Part shown: piece by piece, positions 32,935 to 41,132 of the stretch
Numbering within the stretch: position 1 is the stretch's first letter
Layout of the letters: every line of letters starts with the position of its first letter
Assembly: GCA_035626235.1 (NCBI GenBank)
Contig: DASPOB010000019.1
Coordinates: 19,571 to 83,570 of the forward strand
Direction: 5' to 3'
Length of the DNA stretch: 64,000 nucleotides
Source of the DNA: DATFYP01 sp035626235
GTDB taxonomy: Archaea; Thermoproteota; Nitrososphaeria; Nitrososphaerales; Gagatemarchaeaceae
Translations under genes and position numbers: made by a program
Notes under the pieces: model-generated
Database searches by the model: none
The model's input: the letters and a program-made list of their open reading frames with translations, nothing else
Told to the model about the DNA's origin: nothing

Positions 32935-33441
32935 TCAGTACCCTGCGGCGACCATGGCGACCAGCACGATAAGAAGGAGCGCCAGGGCGACGAGAGAGCC
33001 CAGTCTGGCTCTTGTCGCGTACCTCTTCAGCTCGGGCGGCGGTGCCTGCTGGCCCCCCTCAAGCAGCTTGTTCGCAATCGCACTGATCTTGTTGAATGCA
33101 GGGATCGTCACCCCGACCGCGATGACGGCCGCGACGAGGGCGAGGCTAATCCCGGCCGACAGTGTAATCCCTGGGGTGGTGGCGAAGTAGGCCGCGTCCC
33201 CGCCTGTCAGGCCATAGAGCAAGAGGACCCCGAAAAGGAGGGTGGAACCAGCCATCATCTGGACGAACCTGACGACCTTGGGCAGCACCTTAGCGTTGAA
33301 AGCGAGTGACGCGGGAGGAGGGAGCTTGGCCACGTTGGGGCCGAGGACGAAGGCCGTCAGTATCCCCCCGCCCAGCCATCCCATCGCAGAGAGGATGTGG
33401 CCGTATTCGAATATGATCAGGAGTACGGTTGGAAGCGACAA
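32935..33441 (-). CDS. Four-helix integral membrane protein, hypothetical
   Basis: 168 residues with four predicted helices (about 5-27, 58-78, 92-112, 145-165). E-Y-G-H-I-L-S-A-M-G-W-L-G-G-G in helix 1 resembles CopD/DUF-type small membrane proteins with a conserved His. TTG start about 29 bp after an ACTTAAATC box. No confident family. Confidence 0.65.
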   Translation of the reverse strand: MSLPTVLLIIFEYGHILSAMGWLGGGILTAFVLGPNVAKLPPPASLAFNAKVLPKVVRFVQMMAGSTLLFGVLLLYGLTGGDAAYFATTPGITLSAGISLALVAAVIAVGVTIPAFNKISAIANKLLEGGQQAPPPELKRYATRARLGSLVALALLLIVLVAMVAAGY

Positions 33442-33726
33442 TTCACGGAGTGCCAGATGGAATCCGATTTAAGTTTCGTCCTCGCGAGACGAATGTGGCA
33501 GGGAGACGCTGCCATCGCTCCAGCTTCCCTCAACCCGTTCTCCAAGTCGCGAAGCACAGGGTGACGGCCAGGCGGCGTGCTCTCGTTCAGCTTGACTGGC
33601 CGAGTGAAGCAAGAGGAGTTCGTTCAGGGTGAATAGCTGCGCCTCGAACACGACTCCCCGCCAGCAATGCTTTAATCGTGAAATCGATGGCGCAAAGCGA
33701 GCGGGCCTGTGGCTCAGCCAGGTTAG

Positions 33727-33741
33727 AGCGGAAGCGACTGG
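33727..33741 (+). other. Second, non-canonical tRNA intron near the D-arm 3' strand
   Basis: A 15-nt insert bounded by a GAGCGG direct repeat (33726-33731 and 33741-33746), so its exact ends are ambiguous by a few bases. The phase shown (after position 22) allows a 4-bp central helix GGTT with GACT-like pairing and an inner helix closed by a GGAA loop. A 25/26 position is the main alternative. Confidence 0.55.
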
Positions 33742-33756
33742 AGCGGCTGGCTCTTA

Positions 33757-33771
33757 GCTCATTAGGGGGCC
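33757..33771 (+). other. Canonical tRNA intron (37/38)
   Basis: 15-nt GCTCATTAGGGGGCC. A bulge-helix-bulge can be drawn: outer anticodon stem, 4-bp central helix CTCT with GGGG (two wobble pairs), bulges TA|G and CC|A, and a 2-bp inner helix. Cleavage between bulge bases 2 and 3 restores the normal loop. Confidence 0.75.
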
Positions 33772-33834
33772 ACCAGCATGCCGTGGGTTCGAATCCCACC
33801 AGGCCCGCCTAATCACCAAGGGGAAGATCCTGCA

Positions 33835-34908
33835 TTGAAATACTCCGAGCCCGTGGACCCCCGGAACGTGGGAAAGCTCACCTTCGTCGGACTGGGCCTG
33901 GGCACAAGAGGAGTGAGCCTCGAAGGGCTGGAAGAGTTGAAAGCGGCAGACATTGCCTACCTCGAGTACTACACCACTCCGTACGAGCCCACGCTGCCCG
34001 CAGACCTCGAGAAGCTTACCGGGAGGAGGATAACTGTAGTGGACAGGGGATTCGTGGAGAACGGCAGAGAGATCTTGAAAGAGGCCCGCGAAAAGAGAGT
34101 GGCACTGGCGGTCCCGGGGGACCCCATGGTGGCTACGACCCATGCGGAGCTGAGGACGAGGGCGACCATGGAGGGGACGGAGACTCGCGTCGTGCACGCG
34201 GCGACAATAGGTACCGCTGCTGCCAGCGCGTCCGGACTCCACTTCTACAAGTTCTCCAGGACGGTAACAATCACAAGGGGGGCCGTGGGTAAGTTATCGC
34301 AGGTATACCAGATCCTGCACGAGAACCTGCTTCAGGGAGCGCACACGCTCCTTCTGCTCGAGCACGACGTCGAGTCAGGAGAGGGGGTCGGTCCTTCGGA
34401 GGCGGCGGCTGGGCTCCTCGCCGCGGAAGAGAACTTCAAACTGGGAGTAGTCGGGGAGGAGACTTTTTCCCTCGTGCTGTCTCGAGTGGGAAGAAGGGAC
34501 CAAGCCCTGAGGGCTGCGGAGTTGGGCGAACTTCGTGGCGCAGACCTCGGCGCACCTCCTCACTGCGTGGTCATCCCTGGGAAGCTGCACTTCACAGAAG
34601 TCGATTCCATCGCGGCAGCGTTCGGGGTCGAAAAGGCCGCCGTCCACGGCAACTCAGACGGCGTGAAGAGGACAGCCCAGACCCTGGTGCCGAAGTACGT
34701 TGCCAAGACGAGGCGTGCTTTGGAATCAGTGAGGCAAAAGCTGGGTCCCAAGTACGCGTCGGTCGTGGAGAACGTCGAACTCTATCTCAAGGACGCCGAT
34801 AACTTCCTAGCCAATGACGAGGACGAGATGGCGATGCTTAGCGTTGGATACGCGGAAGGACTTTTAGACTCCCTAAGTTTCGCAGGCGTCGTAAAGATCG
34901 ACTGGTAG
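33835..34908 (+). CDS. dphB: Diphthine synthase fused to a DUF357 domain
   Basis: 357 residues. Residues 1-270 are an AdoMet-dependent diphthine synthase that methylates the modified histidine of aEF2: L-T-F-V-G-L-G-L-G at the start, A-V-P-G-D-P-M-V-A-T-T-H, and H-A-A-T-I-G-T-A-A. Residues about 280-357 are a helical DUF357-like domain, usually a separate small archaeal protein. TTG 33835, 27 bp after the tRNA, gives the family start (M-K-Y-S-E). An upstream ATG at 33778 lies inside the tRNA. Confidence 0.9.
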   Translation: MKYSEPVDPRNVGKLTFVGLGLGTRGVSLEGLEELKAADIAYLEYYTTPYEPTLPADLEKLTGRRITVVDRGFVENGREILKEAREKRVALAVPGDPMVATTHAELRTRATMEGTETRVVHAATIGTAAASASGLHFYKFSRTVTITRGAVGKLSQVYQILHENLLQGAHTLLLLEHDVESGEGVGPSEAAAGLLAAEENFKLGVVGEETFSLVLSRVGRRDQALRAAELGELRGADLGAPPHCVVIPGKLHFTEVDSIAAAFGVEKAAVHGNSDGVKRTAQTLVPKYVAKTRRALESVRQKLGPKYASVVENVELYLKDADNFLANDEDEMAMLSVGYAEGLLDSLSFAGVVKIDW

Positions 34909-34911
34909 ACC

Positions 34912-35511
34912 TTGAACAAAAGGCGATTCCTCGGAGCAGTCTTCGCTCTCGGGCTCACGGATCGCGAGGCAACAGTCGGAAAGGTCGCCGAGAGCGCAGG
35001 ATGCGACCCTCGTGACACAGCGAGCACAGCAGACACGCTATCGCAACAGGGGCTCGTCAAGAGGACCAGGTCAGGGGTCTCCCTCACCAAGAAAGGAAGA
35101 GACGCGATCAAGGTCGTCTTCATCGGCGGAGGGTTCGAGATAATACACCCAGGGCACATTCACACCATCGAGAGTGCCAAAGCGATGGGGGACGTCCTCG
35201 TCGTCGTCGTCGCAAGGGACAGCACAATCAGAAGGAGGAAGGGAAGGAATCCAGTGACAGGGGAGAGCGAGAGGGTAAAGCTTCTCTCGTCCCTTAGGCA
35301 GGTTGACGCCGCGATCCTAGGAGTCGAAGGGGACATCTATGAGACGCTTGAGAGGGTGAAACCGGACCTCGTCGCACTCGGATACGACCAGCACCACTCC
35401 GAGCCGGATATTGTACGGGAGGCAACGAAGCGCGGCATGAACCTCGAGGTCGTCAGGCTGGACACCCCCCGCCCGGCCATGAAGACCAGTCGGATTCTGA
35501 CGGAAACCTAG
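34912..35511 (+). CDS. ribL: HTH-domain FAD synthase (RibL-type cytidylyltransferase fold)
   Basis: 199 residues. The first 65 form a winged-helix-like domain (A-T-V-G-K-V-A-E-S-A-G-C-D); the rest is an archaeal RibL-type nucleotidyltransferase that adenylates FMN: G-G-G-F-E-I-I-H-P-G-H-I-H (HxGH) and R-R-R-K-G-R-N-P-V. Starts with TTG 3 bp after dphB, so it is co-transcribed. The HTH fusion might allow autoregulation; that is inference. Confidence 0.88.
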   Translation: MNKRRFLGAVFALGLTDREATVGKVAESAGCDPRDTASTADTLSQQGLVKRTRSGVSLTKKGRDAIKVVFIGGGFEIIHPGHIHTIESAKAMGDVLVVVVARDSTIRRRKGRNPVTGESERVKLLSSLRQVDAAILGVEGDIYETLERVKPDLVALGYDQHHSEPDIVREATKRGMNLEVVRLDTPRPAMKTSRILTET

Positions 35512-36146
35512 TCACGGGAGCGCCGGTCGAGGCGCTTCTCCAGCCCTTGCATGGAGGCCGTGAGGGATTCCCGACGCAGCTCTTCGGTCATGACGCCTCT
35601 CGTGTCTTCCACGAGCATCCTGGCGACGTCGATCTTCCTGCGCGCGCCGCTGGCGACGTGGTCGAATACAGCAAGAGGAGAGCAAACCGAGTACAGCAGC
35701 TCCATGGATTGAAAGTGCCTGTTGGCTGCGGAGACGTCCCCCTTCATGATGGAGTTCAGGACCAATCGTTTCAGCTCGCCCACAGTGTCGAGAAGCCCCA
35801 GCAGATAGGCTTCAGGAGAAGCCCCCAGGGAACTCCGCGTCGGGACCGGTCGCCCCTTGGCGAGTGCAATCACGGTGGAAGCTTCGACGAATTCAGTCTC
35901 CGGAGACACGAGGTACCGGGATAGCTGCCCCTCACCGAACATCCGCAGAGGTTCCAGCTTGGCTCTGGCGGCTCGAAGCTCCTTTAGGGCCTCGGCCATC
36001 TTCCCTGCGTGAACGCTGATGATGGCCCTCGAACAGGAAGAAATCACGTCCCTGCTCTCCTTGAGGAGTCTCTCCCTCCTCTCCAGCTGGCCGGAGAGAC
36101 TGGACTCGACCTCCTTGAGCGAGGACTTCAGCGAGTAGGCAGCCAA
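35508..36146 (-). CDS. Translin/TRAX family RNA-binding protein
   Basis: 212 residues, all-helical. The family pattern R-E-R-L-L-K-E-S-R-D-V-I-S-S-C-S-R-A-I-I is at residues about 23-42 and F-V-E-A-S-T in the middle. Archaeal translin homologues bind RNA or DNA; function here unknown. TTG start 28 bp from a GCTTATGAT box. Its 3' end overlaps convergent ribL by 4 bp. Confidence 0.85.
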   Translation of the reverse strand: MAAYSLKSSLKEVESSLSGQLERRERLLKESRDVISSCSRAIISVHAGKMAEALKELRAARAKLEPLRMFGEGQLSRYLVSPETEFVEASTVIALAKGRPVPTRSSLGASPEAYLLGLLDTVGELKRLVLNSIMKGDVSAANRHFQSMELLYSVCSPLAVFDHVASGARRKIDVARMLVEDTRGVMTEELRRESLTASMQGLEKRLDRRSRD

Positions 36147-36225
36147 TGCCCGCGAGTCCCCATGGCCTCATCATAAGCATTCTCGATGCCAACCCTTATG
36201 TGCCAAAAGGGGTCTGCGCCAGTGT

Positions 36226-37143
36226 TTGAGGAGAGACGCCGTCGTTGCCCTCGGGCAGACATCCCTGACCGCCGTGCTCTGGGGGACCTCCTTCCCCGTC
36301 ATCTCGGTGGCGCTGAAAGAAGGGCTCGACCCGAGCGTCTTCGTGTTTCTTAGGTTCGCGGTTGCTGCCCCCCTGATGCTTGCCTCGGCCCTCGCAACCA
36401 AGAGGGACGTCATGGCGCTGATGAGGTCGAGGGCGGTGTGGATCGTGGCGCTCCTTGACGCAGCGGGGTTCCTGTGCCAGTACGTCGGGCAGGAGTACAC
36501 CCCCGCGTCGGTGGCTGCACTGCTGGTCAACCTCTCGGTCGTGATGGCCGCGGTGGGGGCTGCGGTCTTCCTGAAAGAGAGGCTGGGCGCGTCCAAGGTG
36601 GCCGGGGTGGTCCTCGCTCTCGCGGGGACGGTGCTCATAGCCACCAACGGAGACATCGCGTCGGTGGGGGGCGGAGAGCTGTTCGGGGACGCCCTCTATC
36701 TCGGAGCTGCGGTCGCCTGGGCCGGCTACATCGTCTATGCCAAGAAGAAGACCGACGAGACGGGCTGGGACTCCTACGCTGCGGCCACTTGCATCGTGAC
36801 TCTTACCGCGCTTCTGGTGCTTCCAGCCGCGCTCGTATCCGGGCGGCCCTTCCCGGTATCAGCCGCGGCGTGGGAGGCGATAGCGTACACAGCGGCGTTC
36901 AACACCGCCATCCCATTCGCGCTGTACCAGGCCGCGCTGAAGCATCTGACGGCTGCGACGTCGGCCATAGTTCTCATGCTGGAAATCGTCGTGGCTGTGA
37001 TTATCTCCGTCGCCTTCCTGGGGGAGTCGTTTACTGCGTTCTCCCTTCTGGGCGCCGTCGGCGTGTTGGGCTCGATTCTCCTGGTTTCGGGGGTCGAGGT
37101 ACGCGGAAGGAGCGCAGTCGCTGCAGACGTGCGAGCGGGCTAG
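36226..37143 (+). CDS. EamA/DMT-superfamily transporter
   Basis: 305 residues, ten predicted membrane helices in two EamA repeats. L-W-G-T-S-F-P at the N terminus and Y-V-G-Q-E-Y-T-P-A-S-V-A-A-L-L in repeat 1 are typical of metabolite exporters (amino acids, nucleotide precursors). TTG start about 30 bp from a CCTTATGTG box. Substrate cannot be assigned. Confidence 0.9.
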   Translation: MRRDAVVALGQTSLTAVLWGTSFPVISVALKEGLDPSVFVFLRFAVAAPLMLASALATKRDVMALMRSRAVWIVALLDAAGFLCQYVGQEYTPASVAALLVNLSVVMAAVGAAVFLKERLGASKVAGVVLALAGTVLIATNGDIASVGGGELFGDALYLGAAVAWAGYIVYAKKKTDETGWDSYAAATCIVTLTALLVLPAALVSGRPFPVSAAAWEAIAYTAAFNTAIPFALYQAALKHLTAATSAIVLMLEIVVAVIISVAFLGESFTAFSLLGAVGVLGSILLVSGVEVRGRSAVAADVRAG

Positions 37144-37273
37144 TCGCATCAAGGACGCAGCGGACCACCTCTCCAACGGCCCCGCAGGGGGCGTGATAGG
37201 GCAACTGTCGACGTGCTGGCAGAAGGATTACTGATTCCTTACGCGTAAATAAGAAATCCTTGACTCGGCGTTC

Positions 37274-37876
37274 ATGACAGGGCTAAAGGTCGCCCTTCCG
37301 ATTGCCGTTGCGATATTCTTCGCGGCTCTATTCATAGCCTCGGGTCTGTCAATGGAGGGAACCACCGTCACCGAAATCGATACACAGACCCAGACAACCA
37401 CTGCCGCGGCGACGAGACTTCCGCGGGTGACGACCACAGTCCTCGACACCATCACTGAGACGAACACCCAAGACCGAATCTCCACTGTCACGACCGCGCT
37501 TACCGAAGAGTCGACCGTCATGGAGACCTCCGTCCCCAAGGGCACCCCTGTGTCGGTCACTCTGATCGTAACCTGCACGACATGCGAGGTCGGGCCCCTT
37601 TCCCGCTATGAATACAGCGGAACGGCCACCAATGGGACTACGAACAACCAGGGAAGCACGCCAATTCAGGGCGACGGCACCTCGACCTATGTCTTCATGG
37701 CAAGCCCATCTCAGATTGCATCGGGGAGTTGGTCGGTTGAGTGGAATGTGTACATGACAGGAAACACGGGGGCCCTGGAAGTGAAGGCATACTTCAATGG
37801 GCTGCTCGTCTCAGACAAGACCAGCCCTTCCTCGGCCTATAGAATCTCCGACAGCATATCCATCAACGTTTACTGA
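37274..37876 (+). CDS. Thr-rich membrane-anchored exported protein
   Basis: 200 residues. A signal/anchor helix (residues 4-25), a Thr-rich linker (about 30-90) like the stalk of the protein at 8608-9651, then a folded C-terminal domain of about 110 residues with C-T-T-C and many Gly/Ser/Tyr residues, probably a beta sandwich. Leaderless ATG 27 bp after a GTAAATAAG box. Inferred surface protein; no ligand known. Confidence 0.7.
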   Translation: MTGLKVALPIAVAIFFAALFIASGLSMEGTTVTEIDTQTQTTTAAATRLPRVTTTVLDTITETNTQDRISTVTTALTEESTVMETSVPKGTPVSVTLIVTCTTCEVGPLSRYEYSGTATNGTTNNQGSTPIQGDGTSTYVFMASPSQIASGSWSVEWNVYMTGNTGALEVKAYFNGLLVSDKTSPSSAYRISDSISINVY

Positions 37877-38114
37877 TAATATGCGAGCCGCTCGAGTCGA
37901 GCCATCTCCCCCAGTCGGACGAGCATATCCGAGCCGCGTGACGGCATCGGTTCTGGAGATGTTCTGGCGTCGATTCTCTCTCCCCGCTCCCGGCCGAGTG
38001 GGGGCGGGTTGCTGCTGGGGGGCCCGCTGCCTCATCGTGACTTGGGCCGCGGGAGGCGGAAAGAGCTTAATCGTCCGCGAAACCGACTCCAGCCCAGTGC
38101 AGGTTTCTCTTTAG

Positions 38115-38423
38115 TTGGTGGGGACCAGGTATGAAAGAGGGCGTGCAAAGGAGTACCGAACGATGGCTATACTGAAGAAAGATGGGTTCAAGGTCTCCCG
38201 GAGCGCCGCCTCTCACGGAGCCGTCGACGTGTTCGCCGCCAAGGGAGGGAGGATGCTGCTGATCCAAGTGAAGAGCGGAAGGGCCAGGGTGAAGAAGGAG
38301 GAGCTTGAAGAGCTCATAGACTGGGGGAGGAACTCGAACGGAGATGCCGAGGTTTGGCACTTCAAAGGAAGGGGGGTGGTGGAGCGGAGGAGAGTCTTCG
38401 CAGCTAAGAGGAGCCCCTCTTGA
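38115..38423 (+). CDS. Hjc-like Holliday-junction resolvase/nuclease
   Basis: 102 residues, restriction-endonuclease fold. Y-E-R-G-R-A-K-E-Y near the start, R-S-A-A-S-H-G-A-V-D-V-F-A and L-L-I-Q-V-K-S match the E...D...(E/Q)xK nuclease motif; Hjc usually has E-V-K, here Q-V-K. Activity is likely but not certain. TTG start; GTG 38118 also possible. Overlaps the next zinc protein by 4 bp. Confidence 0.8.
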   Translation: MVGTRYERGRAKEYRTMAILKKDGFKVSRSAASHGAVDVFAAKGGRMLLIQVKSGRARVKKEELEELIDWGRNSNGDAEVWHFKGRGVVERRRVFAAKRSPS

Positions 38424-38569
38424 AGCCCAAGTGCTTCTTCTGCGACACCGAACTCGAAGTGGTGGCCCACACGTTCAGGGTCGGGCCACGCGAGGAACCG
38501 GTATGCGAAGAATGCCACGTCAAGACGGTGAACCGAAGGAACGCAAAGAACTCTGCGGGGCTAGGATGA
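38420..38569 (+). CDS. Small CxxC zinc-finger protein
   Basis: 49 residues, too short for usual cut-offs: K-C-F-F-C-D-T-E-L-E-V and V-C-E-E-C-H-V-K-T, i.e. two C-x2-C knuckles 31 residues apart. TTG start overlaps the nuclease stop (TTGA), suggesting translational coupling. Clean coding pattern. No named family. Confidence 0.7.
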   Translation: MKPKCFFCDTELEVVAHTFRVGPREEPVCEECHVKTVNRRNAKNSAGLG

Positions 38570-38920
38570 GGCGCAGGCCCGCTTTAGCTGCCTTATCATT
38601 TCGGAGCACTCCGTGAACTTCTCCTCGTCCTCACTCTTCTTGTAGCAGTCCAACGCTTTCTCGTATTCGTCCAGGGCGTCCATGGCCCTAAGGGGGGAAG
38701 GGGTGGTGGGCTGCGAAAGAATTATCTTCCCGGTCGCCTCGTACCAGTTCCCGGCCTCACCATACTGTTCCAGCTGGAAGAAGCAACTTGCGATGGACTC
38801 GCATAGGTCAACCTTCTGAGGAGTGGAGGCGAACCGTTCAAATTGTTCTCTCAGCTGGTAAACGGCCGCGTTCCCGCTACGCATCTTCTCCAGCCTTAGG
38901 GAGTCGGAGAAGTCTGCCAT
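38561..38920 (-). CDS. Helical TPR-like protein, hypothetical
   Basis: 119 residues with repeats suggesting TPR/SNAP-like helices: A-S-C-F-F-Q-L-E-Q-Y-G-E-A-G-N-W-Y-E-A and Y-E-K-A-L-D-C-Y-K-K. Probably a protein-interaction module. ATG 28 bp after a CTTACTATC box. Its end overlaps the convergent zinc-finger gene by 9 bp. Confidence 0.65.
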   Translation of the reverse strand: MADFSDSLRLEKMRSGNAAVYQLREQFERFASTPQKVDLCESIASCFFQLEQYGEAGNWYEATGKIILSQPTTPSPLRAMDALDEYEKALDCYKKSEDEEKFTECSEMIRQLKRACASS

Positions 38921-38993
38921 CGCATTGGGAGCAGCAGGAAGGATAGTAAGAGGGGATGCTCTACAATTGTTGAGCCCGTACTGAACCTTCGGA

Positions 38994-39479
38994 CTAGTCT
39001 TCGTCCGCCCTGAGGGCCACGAGCTCGGCTTCCCGGAGCTTTCTCCTGGTCAGGGCCTCCCTGAAGCGCCGTTTCTCCACCTCATTCGTGGGGTGAAGCC
39101 TCGGAATCTCCACTGGGCTTCTGTCTGCGTCAATGGCGACGTAGGTCAGGTAGCACGACCCTGTGTGAGTCACCTTCCGCGTTGCGGGGTCCTGCGCCTC
39201 GATTCTGACCCCAATCTCCATCGAAGTCTCCCCGACGTAGTTCACAGAGGCCCGAAGTATGAGCACGTTGCCAACGAACACAGGCTTCCAGAAGTTCATC
39301 CGGTCGATTGACGCCGTGACGCAGTTCTTGCCCGCGTGCCTCCAAGCCACTATCGCGGCGACCTCGTCCATGTACCTCATTATCGCCCCGCCGAAAACGT
39401 TCCCGAGGATGTTGGCATCCATGGGCATCATCAGGCGGGCAGTGGTGAGCGACGACTCGGAAGGCTTCTTGGCTCGCAT
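38994..39479 (-). CDS. Acyl-CoA thioesterase, hotdog fold (YciA/ACOT-like)
   Basis: 161 residues. L-M-M-P-M-D-A-N-I-L-G-N-V-F-G-G-A-I-M is the acyl-CoA thioesterase signature; D-E-V-A and A-S-I-D-R-M-N-F follow. Hydrolyses acyl-CoA to free acid and CoA. Start at ATG 39479 (M-R-A-K-K-P); the longer ATG at 39518 lies in the likely TATA region. Confidence 0.88.
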   Translation of the reverse strand: MRAKKPSESSLTTARLMMPMDANILGNVFGGAIMRYMDEVAAIVAWRHAGKNCVTASIDRMNFWKPVFVGNVLILRASVNYVGETSMEIGVRIEAQDPATRKVTHTGSCYLTYVAIDADRSPVEIPRLHPTNEVEKRRFREALTRRKLREAELVALRADED

Positions 39480-39565
39480 CGACGGCAAGCTGGCCCCGCT
39501 GGCTGCGCCGAGGTTCATAAGGTTGATACCAGAGAGCCAAGGCCCTCGTCAGAGGCGAGCGAGGA

Positions 39566-40168
39566 GTGGACGTGAAACGGTTTCCCGTAGGAACGATGGC
39601 CAACTTCGTCTACTTGCTGATGGACCCCGGGAGCAAGGAGGCCATGGTGGTTGACTCAGGGTGGGAAACCGCGGCCATAGTGAGGGCTGCCGAGGAGGCC
39701 TCGGCCAAGGTGAAGTTCGCCGTCGCCACCCACGAGCACTTCGACCATACCTCCACGCTGGCAGAGCTCGCCGGGCAACTCGGGGCCAAAGTCGTCGCCC
39801 ACGAGAACTCCCCCGTTGAACATGATGTGACGGTGGTCGACGGACAGGAGCTGAGACTTGGAAGGAGAGCGGTGAAGGTATTGCACACCCCGGGCCACAC
39901 GGAGGACAGCATTTGCCTCTACGACGGGAGGAACCTCTTCACAGGGGACACGCTCTTCATCGGGACCATAGGCAAGTTCGAGAGGGAGGCGGCACAGACG
40001 ATGTATGACAGCCTCCACGGGGTCATCATGAAACTCCCCGACTCGACGATGATTTATCCAGGGCACGATTACGGCGAAGTGCCGTCCAGGACCCTTGGCG
40101 AGGAGAGGGCGGCCAACCCGTTCCTTCTAACCCGGGACCTCAGGAGTTTCCTGTCGTTTTTCGCCTAA
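39566..40168 (+). CDS. Metallo-beta-lactamase-fold hydrolase (glyoxalase II-like)
   Basis: 200 residues. Metal ligands T-H-E-H-F-D-H, H-T-P-G-H-T and G-D-T-L-F, and a final Y-P-G-H-D-Y. This pattern fits hydroxyacylglutathione hydrolase-like or persulfide dioxygenase-like enzymes. GTG start. The 3' end overlaps the convergent threonine dehydratase by 29 bp. Confidence 0.85.
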   Translation: MDVKRFPVGTMANFVYLLMDPGSKEAMVVDSGWETAAIVRAAEEASAKVKFAVATHEHFDHTSTLAELAGQLGAKVVAHENSPVEHDVTVVDGQELRLGRRAVKVLHTPGHTEDSICLYDGRNLFTGDTLFIGTIGKFEREAAQTMYDSLHGVIMKLPDSTMIYPGHDYGEVPSRTLGEERAANPFLLTRDLRSFLSFFA

Positions 40169-41132
40169 GGACTTCCTCCAGGAGGTCGACCGAAATGTTC
40201 CCCCCGCTCACGACGAGAACCATCCTGTCTCCCTTCTCGCTCTTCAGAGGGCCATTGACTGCGGCCAATGGGGAGGCACCCGCGGGCTCGGCGAGGACCC
40301 TGCCGTCCACCAGGAGCTCATAGATGGCGTCCTTTATCTGATCGTCGGAGACCAAGCCGATCTTGTCTACGTGCTTGGAGACGGCCTCGAAGGTAAGCTC
40401 GCCGGGAATCGAGGCTTGCATTCCGTCCGCTATCGTTCGCTTGGGGTCGACATGGACTCTGCTTCCCTCCTTCACGGACTCGTACATCGAAGGGATTGCC
40501 GTCGTCTCAGCCCCGTAGACCGCGGCCTTGGTTAAAGACTTCAGCGCGATTGCGATTCCAGATATGAGCCCGCCCCCGCCTATGGCGACGACTGCGGAGT
40601 CTATGTCCCGCCCCTGCCGTGCGATCTCGAGACCACACGTACCCTGCCCGGCGATTACATCTCTGTCGTTGAACGCGTGGACGAAGATGAGCCCCCTTCT
40701 TCGGGCCTCTTTCAGGGCGTTCTCGTAGGTCTCGTCATAGCCAGCGCCCGACTTCACTACCTCCGCCCCCTGCTCCTGAATCGCCTTAAGCTTCTGGGGA
40801 TTGACGCTGTCAGGGACGCAGACGACAGCCTTCACGTTGAAGAGCCTGCTTGCGTAGGCGATGGCAAAACCGTGATTGCCCGACGACGCCGTTATGACCC
40901 CCCTATTGAGGGCACTGTCTCCGAGGGATAGTAGCTTGTTCAGGGCCCCGCGTATCTTGAACACGCGTATGGGCTGGAAACACTCCAGCTTGAGGAAGAT
41001 TTCGCGTCCCACCAGTTTCGAGATCCTGGGGGAGTACTCGAGAGGCGTGGGCGGGATGTACTTTCTGATCCTCCCTTCCGCCTGCTCGATCTCGCTTATC
41101 GTCGGGAGCGAGGACTCGGTCAGCCGAACCAC
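40140..41132 (-). CDS. ilvA: Threonine/serine dehydratase
   Basis: 330 residues, PLP-dependent. The PLP lysine lies in R-V-F-K-I-R-G-A-L-N-K, followed by A-S-S-G-N-H-G-F-A and G-G-G-G-L-I-S-G. Catabolic-type length, with no C-terminal ACT regulatory domain. Deaminates threonine to 2-oxobutyrate (isoleucine route) or serine to pyruvate. GTG start overlapping fen by 13 bp. Confidence 0.88.
   Translation of the reverse strand: MVRLTESSLPTISEIEQAEGRIRKYIPPTPLEYSPRISKLVGREIFLKLECFQPIRVFKIRGALNKLLSLGDSALNRGVITASSGNHGFAIAYASRLFNVKAVVCVPDSVNPQKLKAIQEQGAEVVKSGAGYDETYENALKEARRRGLIFVHAFNDRDVIAGQGTCGLEIARQGRDIDSAVVAIGGGGLISGIAIALKSLTKAAVYGAETTAIPSMYESVKEGSRVHVDPKRTIADGMQASIPGELTFEAVSKHVDKIGLVSDDQIKDAIYELLVDGRVLAEPAGASPLAAVNGPLKSEKGDRMVLVVSGGNISVDLLEEVLRRKTTGNS

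Larger units (their letters stand above)
33703..33807 (+). tRNA. tRNA-Lys (CTT) with two introns
   Basis: Acceptor GGGCCTG pairs with CAGGCCC (33800-33806), discriminator G. D stem GCTC/GAGC; T arm GTGGG-TTCGAAT-CCCAC. Anticodon stem GCTGG (33746-33750) pairs with CCAGC (33773-33777); loop C-T-C-T-T-A...A gives anticodon CTT. The 105-nt gene folds to a 75-nt tRNA only if two 15-nt inserts are removed: 33757-33771 at the canonical 37/38 site and another in or after the D arm. No encoded CCA. A TTTAAT box lies about 30 bp upstream. Confidence 0.88.

Noticed and set aside
33496..33514. Hairpin TGGCAG-7 nt-CTGCCA upstream of tRNA-Lys
   Set aside because: Six base pairs in a 230-bp gap is expected by chance often enough; no further RNA structure seen.
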